A DNA stretch of 5,734 nt from Bdellovibrionales bacterium. GTDB taxonomy: Bacteria > Bdellovibrionota > Bdellovibrionia > Bdellovibrionales > UBA1609. How positions within the stretch are numbered: position 1 is the stretch's first letter; the number at the start of each line of letters is the position of its first letter. The notes under the pieces were generated by a model. The model saw only the letters and a list, made by a program, of their open reading frames with translations, did not search any database and was not told where the DNA came from. Positions 1-5,734 of the stretch are shown here, in pieces. Position numbers and translations under genes: made by a program. The stretch covers positions 1-5,734 of the forward strand of contig JAGRAA010000196.1 in assembly GCA_020435185.1 (NCBI GenBank). The letters are read 5' to 3'.

Positions 1-63
1 CCGGATATGGATTCAAGCCAGCAAGGGATGGTTGTGGACGCCGTTAAGAGTTTTTTTAAGTAA
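1..63 (+). CDS. 3' end of an upstream gene, possibly a nucleotide-sugar epimerase (partial)
   Basis: Frame 1 is open from the window edge to a TAA at 61-63 and gives 20 residues that begin PDMDSSQQGM and end VKSFFK. The pattern of a Pro-Asp stretch, then Gly-Met, then a short helix ending in aromatic and basic residues resembles the tail of extended short-chain dehydrogenase/epimerases of nucleotide-sugar pathways, but 20 residues cannot establish a family. The stop lies nine bases before the HAD gene and in the same frame, so the two are probably co-transcribed. Frame 2 is also open, ending in a TGA at 74-76 that overlaps the next ATG, but its Trp- and Leu-rich translation looks less natural. 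Frame choice is an inference. Confidence 0.5.
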   Translation, partial: PDMDSSQQGMVVDAVKSFFK

Positions 64-72
64 GTCAGTGGG

Positions 73-717
73 ATGAACCAAGTAGTGTTGTTGACGCAAC
101 TTATCGATAGATTTGAGGCCTTTCTCTTTGATTTTGATGGAGTAGTCGTTCAGAGCGAAAAAATAAAATTTAAAGCCTATCAAAGCGCTTTTAAGCTTCA
201 TTTAGATATTGATATAGATGATGGAGAAATGAAGTGGGTTGGCTTGAACGAAGAAGATGTGGTTCAGTTTTATTTTGATAGATATCGGTTGAAGGCGGAT
301 AAGCAAAAAATTATTCACTCTAAAAGAGAGTGGTACAGTGACTACCAAAAAAACGATGTTATCCCCTTAACTGAAGGTATAGAGAACTATCTAAAAAAAT
401 TGAAGGAAAGAGAAAAAAAAGTCGGATTGGTCACTAGTTCGAAGAAAAGTGATGTTCAGATCATTTTGCAAAAGCACTTTGGATTAGATGTTTTTGATGT
501 TGTTGTGACCGCTGAAGACGTAAAAAGGCGTAAACCAGACCCAGAAGGGTATCTTTTGGCCATGAGAAGATTAGAGTGTAAGGCTCAGAAAACGGTTGTT
601 TTTGAAGACTCACAGTACGGGATTGATGCCGGTGTGGCTTCAGGCGCAAAGGTTGTGGTTGTTGGAATGTGCTGTAAAAAAGAAACTTCAATATTGGTAA
701 AAAACTTTATAGGGTGA
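73..717 (+). CDS. HAD-superfamily hydrolase, beta-phosphoglucomutase-like
   Basis: This 214-residue protein is a cytoplasmic haloacid dehalogenase-type enzyme, a phosphatase or phosphomutase acting on a small phosphorylated substrate. All four HAD motifs are present: motif I DFDGVV with nucleophile Asp20 and acid/base Asp22, motif II VTSS near residues 120-123, motif III Lys154 in KPDP, and motif IV EDSQYGIDAG at 178-187, whose acidic pair binds Mg2+. A helical cap of about 80 residues lies between motifs I and II, as in subfamily I (beta-phosphoglucomutase, phosphoglycolate phosphatase), and the length is typical. The ATG at 73 leaves 19 residues before the nucleophile and has only a weak GTGGG upstream; translation may be coupled to the stop at 61-63, and GTG or TTG starts at 85-91 cannot be excluded. 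Its place in a glycan locus suggests a sugar-phosphate substrate, but the sequence does not show which. Confidence 0.88.
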   Translation: MNQVVLLTQLIDRFEAFLFDFDGVVVQSEKIKFKAYQSAFKLHLDIDIDDGEMKWVGLNEEDVVQFYFDRYRLKADKQKIIHSKREWYSDYQKNDVIPLTEGIENYLKKLKEREKKVGLVTSSKKSDVQIILQKHFGLDVFDVVVTAEDVKRRKPDPEGYLLAMRRLECKAQKTVVFEDSQYGIDAGVASGAKVVVVGMCCKKETSILVKNFIG

Positions 718-742
718 GTTGTTCAATGGTTTTTCAGAGGAA

Positions 743-748
743 AAGGGA
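743..748 (+). promoter_or_regulatory. Ribosome binding site of the two-domain glycosyltransferase
   Basis: AAGGGA lies eight bases before the ATG at 757, with GAGG just upstream at 737-740. It supports the chosen start. The gap of 39 bases after the HAD gene shows no obvious promoter or terminator. Confidence 0.6.
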
Positions 749-756
749 CGAGAGTA

Positions 757-2982
757 ATGTATTTTAGTAATTCTTGGCAAACTTATGAGACAAAGCCCTT
801 TGTGATAAATTCGAATACAGATTTGAATATTATACAGGATAGTCCAAAGTTAGAGCTCAACAAAGAGCAAAAGAATTTACCTGAAGGCTGGGTTGAGATA
901 GGTGGAGAGTGGGAGAGTGAGTCACAAATACCCAGAAAGTTTATTATCAAAGTTGTATATGACAGCGAATCACCAAATGCCTTTCGCAATTTTTATATAT
1001 ATTCGCAAGGAGAACAAACTTTTAATGCGGTTTTGCAAATATGGAATGGGGTGGAAAAAATTTTAATCTGTTCAGTTCATGAGAGTTTAGCGATTAAACG
1101 AGTAAGCCTTAAAAAAATGGGGAAATTCAATATTTTAATGAAAGTATTAAAAGCTCTTTTTAGCAACAATATATATTTAAACTTCAGAAAGAAAGCGTTT
1201 TATTTGAAAAGGTACGGGCTTGTAGGTCTGAAAAAATTTGCCCAAGATATATTGATCAATGGAGATTTGTCATACAGGGGGTGGATTGATGCATTTGAAA
1301 CTCCATATTTGCAAAATTCTTATTATTTTAGTACGAAAATTAAAAGTTTTACATTTAAACCAAAAATATCTGTGATAATGCCGGTCTATAATACCCCGTT
1401 AAAGATGTTAGAAGAATCAATTAAATCGGTAATAGAACAGTTTTATGATAATTGGGAGCTATGTATCGCTGATGACGCTTCGACCGATTTTAGAGTTGTT
1501 AACCTTTTAAAAAAGTATGAAAAAAAAGATTCTCGAATCAAGGTGGTTTATAGACTTAAGAATGGTTATATTTCCAGCGCCTCAAACGATGCATTAAATA
1601 AGGCTACTGGTGAATATGTGGCGTTGATGGATCATGATGATACATTGTCGCCTAATGCTTTATTTGAAATAGTTGATAATATTAATAGAAATCCAAATCT
1701 TAAGTTTATTTATTCTGACGAAGATAAATTAGATATTAGATCGAATCGATTGATGCCAACATTTAAGCCTGATTGGTCTCCCAATTTATTAGATTCCTGC
1801 AATTATTTAAATCATTTGACGGTGATAGAGAAAATGCTTGTTGACTCAGTGGGTGGATGGTCTGGGGATTTTCCTGGTAGTGACGATTACGATTTGTTTT
1901 TAAAATGTACCGAGAAACTAACTCCTGACGAAATTGGGCATATACCTATGGTTCTGTATCACTGGCGAGTTTGGGAGAAGTCAGTGAGTGCATCATCAAA
2001 GACGGCAAAAAGGTGTTTTGAATCTGGCAAACGAGCTTTGCAACAAAGTTTTTTTAGACGAAATTTGGCTGTCGATATCCTAGATGTTGATAAAGTTTGG
2101 TATAATGTACGGTATAAATTGCCAGAAAAAGAACCTCTAGTATCTATCGTTATTCCGACAAAAGATAAATTGGGTTTATTGAAGCAGACGATTGATGGAT
2201 TGCTTTATGAGACGAACTATCAATCCTTAGAAATAATCATTGTTAATAATAATAGTGAGCAGGAAGAGACAATTCATTACCTTAATAACTTAGTTAAGAG
2301 TCATATAAATATAAAAGTCATAAATAATACGGAAAAATTTAATTGGGCATATCTCAATAATCTTGGAGTAAGAGAGTCGAGAGGATCAATTGTAGGATTG
2401 TTAAACAATGATTTGAAAATGATACACAAAAATTGGCTAAAGGAGCTGATTGGTTACGTTTTAAGGCCTAATATTGGAGTGGTTGGACCAAAACTTTTAT
2501 ATCCGAATAACACAATTCAACATGCAGGAGTGGTAATCGGGATTGGGGGGATAGCTGGTCACAGCCATAAAGGATTTAATGTTCATGAATCAGGATATGC
2601 TGGGAGATTAGTACTCACCCAAAACGTTTCTGCTGTTACCGGTGCTTGTTTGTTTGTAAGAAAATCTATTTATGAGCAGGTCGGGGGTATTAGCGAAGAA
2701 TTTAGGGTTGCATTTAATGATGTGGATTTTTGCTTAAAAGTATTAAAAGCTGGATATTTTAATGTATTTAATCCTCATTCATGTTTATACCATCTGGAAT
2801 CGGCAACGAGAGGGAGTGATGAGGCTCCAGAGAGGCGAGAAGAATTTAAAAAAGAATCTAAATTACTTAGGGAAAGATGGAAAATACACCTTATTGGGGA
2901 TCGATTTTATAATCCAAATTTAACTCTTCAAAAAGAAGATTTTACATTAGCTTATCCTCCGAGGAGTTTTGATGGGTATTAA
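757..2982 (+). CDS. Large glycosyltransferase with two family 2 (GT-A) domains
   Basis: This 741-residue, probably cytoplasmic or membrane-associated enzyme should add sugars to the growing polysaccharide on its lipid carrier. Residues about 44-123 (from GWVEIGG) resemble the beta-sandwich found at the N terminus of multi-domain O-chain glycosyltransferases. A helical linker of about residues 125-200 contains the GLVGLKK...Y..WI stretch often seen there. The first GT2 domain starts at ISVIMPVYN (204-212) and has DDAST (239-243), a DHDD metal-site motif (292-295), GSDDYDLFLK (374-383) and YHWR (401-404). The second starts at VSIVIPTKD (462-470) and has NNNS, the DxD-like NND (550-552), the probable catalytic-base region FNDVDFCLK (653-661) and YHLESATRG (678-686), common in rhamnosyltransferase-like enzymes. 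Both domains look intact, suggesting a bifunctional enzyme making two linkages. No transmembrane helix is evident. Donor and linkage cannot be read from sequence. Confidence 0.92.
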   Translation: MYFSNSWQTYETKPFVINSNTDLNIIQDSPKLELNKEQKNLPEGWVEIGGEWESESQIPRKFIIKVVYDSESPNAFRNFYIYSQGEQTFNAVLQIWNGVEKILICSVHESLAIKRVSLKKMGKFNILMKVLKALFSNNIYLNFRKKAFYLKRYGLVGLKKFAQDILINGDLSYRGWIDAFETPYLQNSYYFSTKIKSFTFKPKISVIMPVYNTPLKMLEESIKSVIEQFYDNWELCIADDASTDFRVVNLLKKYEKKDSRIKVVYRLKNGYISSASNDALNKATGEYVALMDHDDTLSPNALFEIVDNINRNPNLKFIYSDEDKLDIRSNRLMPTFKPDWSPNLLDSCNYLNHLTVIEKMLVDSVGGWSGDFPGSDDYDLFLKCTEKLTPDEIGHIPMVLYHWRVWEKSVSASSKTAKRCFESGKRALQQSFFRRNLAVDILDVDKVWYNVRYKLPEKEPLVSIVIPTKDKLGLLKQTIDGLLYETNYQSLEIIIVNNNSEQEETIHYLNNLVKSHINIKVINNTEKFNWAYLNNLGVRESRGSIVGLLNNDLKMIHKNWLKELIGYVLRPNIGVVGPKLLYPNNTIQHAGVVIGIGGIAGHSHKGFNVHESGYAGRLVLTQNVSAVTGACLFVRKSIYEQVGGISEEFRVAFNDVDFCLKVLKAGYFNVFNPHSCLYHLESATRGSDEAPERREEFKKESKLLRERWKIHLIGDRFYNPNLTLQKEDFTLAYPPRSFDGY
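2961..2966 (+). promoter_or_regulatory. Ribosome binding site inside the end of the glycosyltransferase gene
   Basis: GAGGAG sits five bases before an ATG at 2972 within the last codons of the large glycosyltransferase gene. The spacing is near ideal and would let ribosomes start a gene overlapping its end. Only a 25-codon ORF follows, so either this signals a short peptide or it is left over from a longer gene that has been lost. Confidence 0.4.
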
Positions 2983-3049
2983 TATGTTATGCGTTGCCTC
3001 AACACAGATCGTGGAGGATGTTTTAGGTTTAAATTATTTATTTGATTAA
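2972..3049 (+). CDS. 25-residue small ORF, possible remnant of a lost gene
   Basis: An ATG at 2972 begins an ORF in a different frame from the glycosyltransferase. It overlaps that gene's last 11 bases and ends at TAA 3047-3049. The peptide starts MGINMLCVAS and ends LNYLFD. A second in-frame ATG lies at 2984, just after the glycosyltransferase stop. I recognise no family. The good ribosome binding site and operon-like overlap look like the start of an ordinary gene, but reading stops after 25 codons. It may be the 5' stub of a gene lost when the gmd segment was joined here, a short leader, or chance. No terminator-like hairpin follows, which argues against an attenuator. Confidence 0.3.
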   Translation: MGINMLCVASTQIVEDVLGLNYLFD

Positions 3050-3086
3050 CTAACAATTTATTGCGATCTTTAATCCTTATCAAATT

Positions 3087-3091
3087 GGAGG
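3087..3091 (+). promoter_or_regulatory. Strong ribosome binding site that fixes the gmd start
   Basis: GGAGG lies five bases before the TTG at 3097. This is the best Shine-Dalgarno match in the window. It decides for TTG 3097 over the upstream in-frame TTG at 3061, which lies before the site and would add 12 residues ahead of the conserved dehydratase N terminus. Confidence 0.85.
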
Positions 3092-3096
3092 TAACA

Positions 3097-4131
3097 TTGA
3101 AAAAGGCCCTTATCACCGGAATTACGGGGCAAGACGGAAGTTATCTGGCTGAGTTTCTGCTGAAAAAAGGCTATGAAGTTCATGGTGTGATCAGGCGAGC
3201 AAGTGTGTTTAATACTTCCAGAATAGATCATATTTATCAGGATCCTCACGAGAAGGACGTGAGCTTATTCCTGCATTATGGAGATTTGACGGATAGCAGT
3301 ATGTTATCTCGATTAATTGAAAAAATTAACCCATGTGAAATTTATAATCTAGGAGCTCAATCTCATGTAAAAGTTAGTTTTGAATGTCCGGAGTATACAG
3401 GTGATGTAGTAGGCTTAGGAACACTGAGATTACTTGAGGCTATTAGAGATACTCGAATTGGAACAAGGTTTTACCAAGCGGGATCAAGCGAAATGTATGG
3501 TTTGGTTCAAGAAAACCCACAAAAAGAAAGTACGCCATTTTACCCTAGAAGCCCATATGCTGCGGCTAAAGTTTACGCTTATTGGCTAGCTGTTAATTAT
3601 CGTGAAGCCTATGGTATGCATGTTAGCAATGGCATACTGTTTAATCATGAGTCTCCCAGGAGAGGAGAAACTTTTGTTACTCGAAAAATTACAAAAGCGG
3701 TGGCAGCTATAAAAGCAGGAGTTCAGGAGAAACTTTATTTGGGAAATTTAGATGCAAAGCGAGACTGGGGATATGCAGCTGATTTTGTAGAAGCAATGTG
3801 GCTAATGTTGCAACAAGATTCTCCAGATGACTATGTAATTGCGACAGGAGAAACTCATAGTGTTAAGGAGTTTGTAGAGAGAGCTTTCTCTTATGTAGAG
3901 CTTGATTGGAAAAAATATGTTGAAGTTGACCCTAGATATTTTAGGCCCACGGAAGTTGATATCCTATTGGGAGATGCTACTAAAGCTCGACAAAAACTAG
4001 GATGGCAACCAAAAATTTTATTTGATCGTTTGGTAGAGATCATGGTGGATTCTGATATTAATGAGTTGAATATTGCATTAACGGGTAAAAGCAAAAAAAA
4101 CTATTTTGATTTGTCCCAGTCTTTGTACTGA
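3097..4131 (+). CDS. gmd: GDP-mannose 4,6-dehydratase
   Basis: Gmd converts GDP-D-mannose to GDP-4-keto-6-deoxy-D-mannose, using bound NADP as an internal hydride carrier; it is cytoplasmic. From the TTG start the protein has 344 residues, close to the family norm. It opens with MKKALITGITGQDGSY, the Rossmann GxxGxxG being Gly8, Gly11 and Gly14. Other family hallmarks are RRASVFNT (33-40), HYGDLTD (60-66), NLGAQSHV (84-91), GSSEMYG (129-135), YPRSPYAAAK (149-158), ILFNHESPRRGETFVTRK (180-197) and DPRYFRPTEVD (278-288). By comparison with the E. coli enzyme the catalytic residues are Ser130 (Thr there), Glu132, Tyr154 and Lys158. The reductase, epimerase or aminotransferase that would finish the sugar is not in the window. 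The stop is one base before the next ATG. A promoter in the preceding gap is not convincing. Confidence 0.97.
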   Translation: MKKALITGITGQDGSYLAEFLLKKGYEVHGVIRRASVFNTSRIDHIYQDPHEKDVSLFLHYGDLTDSSMLSRLIEKINPCEIYNLGAQSHVKVSFECPEYTGDVVGLGTLRLLEAIRDTRIGTRFYQAGSSEMYGLVQENPQKESTPFYPRSPYAAAKVYAYWLAVNYREAYGMHVSNGILFNHESPRRGETFVTRKITKAVAAIKAGVQEKLYLGNLDAKRDWGYAADFVEAMWLMLQQDSPDDYVIATGETHSVKEFVERAFSYVELDWKKYVEVDPRYFRPTEVDILLGDATKARQKLGWQPKILFDRLVEIMVDSDINELNIALTGKSKKNYFDLSQSLY

Positions 4132-4132
4132 T

Positions 4133-5197
4133 ATGAAAAATATCGATTTAGAATTTCCAACGGTTTATGTGGTTACTGCAGTTTTTAATCGGCGTGAAGT
4201 AACTTTGCAATTTATAAATCAATTAAAAGAGCAGACTTTCAAAAAAATTAAAATAATTATCGTTGATGATGGTTCAACAGATGAGACATTTGAAGCTATT
4301 GCTAGCCGATATAAAGATATTAAAGTGATTAGAGGAAATGGAGGTTGGTGGTGGGGGGGGGCATTGCATCAAGCTTTTCTATATCTTAGAAAAAGCGAAA
4401 AAATTTATAAGAAAGATATCATTTTATGGATAAATGATGACACTCTATTTGAGAAAAACTATATCGAATGCGCAGTCGCGGCACTCAGAGAAAATCCAGG
4501 TAAGATATTGACGTCACTATGTTACAGTTTGGAAGAGAACGAGTTGCTTGATAGGGGGGTCTGCTGGAATTGGCGAGATTTTACTCTTCGGATTCCAGAT
4601 AACGATGAAGAAATAAATTGCGCTTCTACTAGGGGACTTTTCTTAAATGTTTACATTGCATTTGATTTGGGTGGATTTAAGCCACGAACTCTTCCGCATT
4701 ATATGTCTGATTATGAATATTCTATTCGGGCCTATAATAGAGGTATTAGATTCTTTACGGATAAAAATGTTTTTGTCAGAACGGCAGGGGGCTCATCGGC
4801 AGTGTCAAAATTAGAGTATACCTCTGTGCAGGAATTTTATAAGGGTCTTTTTTCTAAGAGATTTAGTGATAACCCAATTTATCTGATGAGTTTCATTTAC
4901 TATTCCTGTCCTAGAAAATTTCAAAAGATAATTTTGTGGGCTAAAATTTTTAAAGAAACAACAAGGCATCATAGAGAGTTATTTAAAAACTCAAAATCAT
5001 TAAAAGTGATTTATATACCAATGAAAAAGATTTTGGACTGTTTTCGTTTATCCTATAATTATATAATTCGAAAAAAAGATCGAATTCAAAGAATAGTAAA
5101 AATTTACAAATACAAAAAAAATAAAGCGAATAGAATTAAAAATCACAATATTGTTAGGGAGACCTCAATAGTTAACAACGAAAAAGGACGGACATGA
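4133..5197 (+). CDS. Family 2 glycosyltransferase, rhamnosyltransferase-like
   Basis: This 354-residue protein is a single GT-A fold glycosyltransferase, probably adding one sugar to the polysaccharide on the cytoplasmic face of the inner membrane. It begins with VYVVTAVFNR (11-20) and shows the donor-binding VDDGSTD (44-50), GNGGWWWGGALH (68-79; compare the GxxNLWWTGA-like stretch of polyprenyl-linked rhamnosyltransferases), the metal-site motif INDD (100-103) and the probable catalytic-base region MSDYEYSIRA (191-200). From about residue 290 the C terminus is very rich in Lys and Arg and may contact the membrane; that is inference. The ATG at 4133 follows the gmd stop by one base and has no clear ribosome binding site, so translation is probably coupled to gmd. 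An in-frame TTG at 4106 inside gmd also lacks a site and is less likely. The gene carries a nine-G run at codons 74-77. Donor and linkage are unknown. Confidence 0.9.
   Translation: MKNIDLEFPTVYVVTAVFNRREVTLQFINQLKEQTFKKIKIIIVDDGSTDETFEAIASRYKDIKVIRGNGGWWWGGALHQAFLYLRKSEKIYKKDIILWINDDTLFEKNYIECAVAALRENPGKILTSLCYSLEENELLDRGVCWNWRDFTLRIPDNDEEINCASTRGLFLNVYIAFDLGGFKPRTLPHYMSDYEYSIRAYNRGIRFFTDKNVFVRTAGGSSAVSKLEYTSVQEFYKGLFSKRFSDNPIYLMSFIYYSCPRKFQKIILWAKIFKETTRHHRELFKNSKSLKVIYIPMKKILDCFRLSYNYIIRKKDRIQRIVKIYKYKKNKANRIKNHNIVRETSIVNNEKGRT
4353..4361 (+). repeat. G9 homopolymer tract inside a glycosyltransferase gene
   Basis: Nine consecutive G span the end of the last Trp codon, two Gly codons and the start of an Ala codon in the GGWWWGGA stretch. 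Gaining one G would bring a TAG into frame at 4387-4389 (about 85 residues); losing one would bring a TAA into frame at 4431-4433 (about 99 residues). Both products stop before the INDD metal-site motif is read in frame, so both should be inactive. The tract is as read here, the on state. Confidence 0.9.
5184..5188 (+). promoter_or_regulatory. Ribosome binding site of the ABC permease
   Basis: AAGGA lies five bases before the ATG at 5194 and eight before the ATG at 5197, inside the end of the glycosyltransferase gene. Together with the ATGA overlap it points to translational coupling with that gene. It does not decide between the two adjacent ATG codons. Confidence 0.65.
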
Positions 5198-5734
5198 TGA
5201 TTGTGAGTAGCGCTAAAACATTTTTTGTCGATTTAAAGAAGAACCGTAAGTTATTGATTGATCTTGCTAAACGAGATTTTACGAGCGGGTACCATGGCTC
5301 GATTTTTGGAATTACCTGGGTGTTTGTAGAGCCATTAGTTTATATGGTACTGCTTTGGTTCTTTTTCAGCAAAGCTGCTAAACACCCTGTGGGTACATCA
5401 GATTTCCCTTTTGTGGTTTGGTTAATGTGCGGAATGACAATGTGGACATTCGTTAGTAATGCCGTTTCCGGTTCTGTGCATATTTTTAGTGGACACTCTT
5501 ACTTGCTTAAACAATGGGGGTTCAATTTATCTATATTGCCCTTTGTTCATGTTGTTGCAATGTTGTTTCTTCATGGAGCTATGCTTTTTTTGTTAATTAT
5601 ATTATTACTATTTCACAAAATTTACCCTTCTTTTTGGTGGTTTCAATCAATTTATTATATCTTTTCTACATCAATAATGGTTATAGGGTTATCATGGCTT
5701 ACTGCTTCGATAAGCCTGTTTATTAAGGACGTTG
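5194..5734 (+). CDS. wzm: ABC-2 type polysaccharide export permease, Wzm-like (5' part)
   Basis: The frame opens with ATG at 5194, whose last two bases and the next A form the preceding gene's TGA (ATGA overlap), and stays open to the window end: 180 residues of a family usually about 260 long. It would be the inner-membrane channel subunit that, with the ATPase Wzt, exports lipid-linked O-antigen or related glycan to the periplasm. After a charged amphipathic start (LIDLAKRDF, 21-29) comes the family's conserved Y.GSIFGI.W....EP stretch (34-48). Hydrophobic segments lie at about 37-58, 72-90, 113-140 and 152-177, fitting the first four of six expected helices. The position after glycosyltransferase genes supports O-antigen export, but teichoic-acid (TagG) and capsule (KpsM) permeases share the fold; gmd and the overall setting favour Wzm. 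The ATG at 5197 is an equally possible start. The gene runs past the edge of the window and is not visibly broken. Confidence 0.87.
   Translation, partial: MMIVSSAKTFFVDLKKNRKLLIDLAKRDFTSGYHGSIFGITWVFVEPLVYMVLLWFFFSKAAKHPVGTSDFPFVVWLMCGMTMWTFVSNAVSGSVHIFSGHSYLLKQWGFNLSILPFVHVVAMLFLHGAMLFLLIILLLFHKIYPSFWWFQSIYYIFSTSIMVIGLSWLTASISLFIKDV

Noticed and set aside
13..201. Minus-strand open frame over the upstream gene tail and the HAD start
   Set aside because: It runs antisense to the HAD motif I region, has no family-like features and no convincing ribosome binding site; a shadow of the + strand gene. The same applies to the minus-strand frames at 461-691, 783-989 and 3891-4094.
2545..2550. G6 runs at 2545-2550 and 4554-4559
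   Set aside because: Six G are generally too few for frequent slippage, and both fit ordinary Gly codons.
3044..3075. Inverted repeat GATTAA / TTAATC in the gap before gmd
   Set aside because: The arms are six AT-rich base pairs separated by 20 bases, with no T tract. This is too weak for a terminator and expected by chance in such DNA.
2983..3096. Possible promoter for gmd in the gap
   Set aside because: TTGATT near 3042 has no TATAAT-like partner at a proper distance. The gap is AT-rich, so partial matches mean little.
4093..4100. A8 tract near the end of gmd; further A8 runs at 413-420 and 5114-5121
   Set aside because: Short A runs are common in AT-rich Lys-coding DNA. The gmd and glycosyltransferase runs fall in poorly conserved C-terminal parts, so there is little reason to call them switches.
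5514..5726. A 70-codon open frame on the + strand at the window end
   Set aside because: It lies wholly inside the Wzm-like permease frame that begins at 5194. Its Cys- and Tyr-rich translation is typical of an out-of-frame reading of a membrane protein gene.
1..5734. CRISPR arrays, tRNA or rRNA genes, insertion sequences, JUMPstart/ops element
   Set aside because: I looked for spaced repeats, cloverleaf-like segments, transposase motifs and the GGCGGTAGCGT ops core on both strands by eye and saw none.

Overview
The window is the interior of a Gram-negative surface-polysaccharide locus, most likely an O-antigen (or related glycan) cluster of the ABC-transporter-dependent type. All recognisable genes lie on the + strand. 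The DNA is AT-rich, as such loci often are, so base composition says little about the host. The start of an O-antigen-type ABC-2 permease and a GDP-mannose 4,6-dehydratase suggest a proteobacterium or similar Gram-negative; I cannot name the genus.

Layout. Positions 1-63 hold the last codons of an upstream gene, with a weak resemblance to the tail of a nucleotide-sugar epimerase. A HAD-family phosphatase or phosphomutase follows at 73-717. A large protein at 757-2982 has an N-terminal beta-rich domain and two successive family 2 glycosyltransferase domains. A tiny ORF with a good ribosome binding site overlaps its end (2972-3049), inside the only sizeable gap of the window. Then come gmd (3097-4131, TTG start), a single-domain family 2 glycosyltransferase (4133-5197) containing a run of nine G, and the first 180 codons of the Wzm-type permease (5194 to the window end).

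How the genes fit together. Gmd makes GDP-4-keto-6-deoxy-D-mannose, the branch-point precursor of GDP-D-rhamnose, GDP-L-fucose, GDP-perosamine and GDP-colitose. The enzyme that finishes the sugar is not in the window, so the final sugar cannot be stated. The two glycosyltransferase genes supply three GT-A catalytic domains for chain assembly on the lipid carrier in the cytoplasm. The permease would export the finished chain together with an ATPase (Wzt) expected just downstream. Tight spacing, stop/start overlaps and the absence of a convincing promoter or terminator suggest one transcription unit.

No wholly new system is visible. The most noteworthy points are the G9 tract in the second glycosyltransferase gene (a candidate phase-variation switch), the small ORF at the boundary before gmd (possible remnant of a lost gene), the HAD enzyme of unknown substrate, and the unusual TTG start of gmd.
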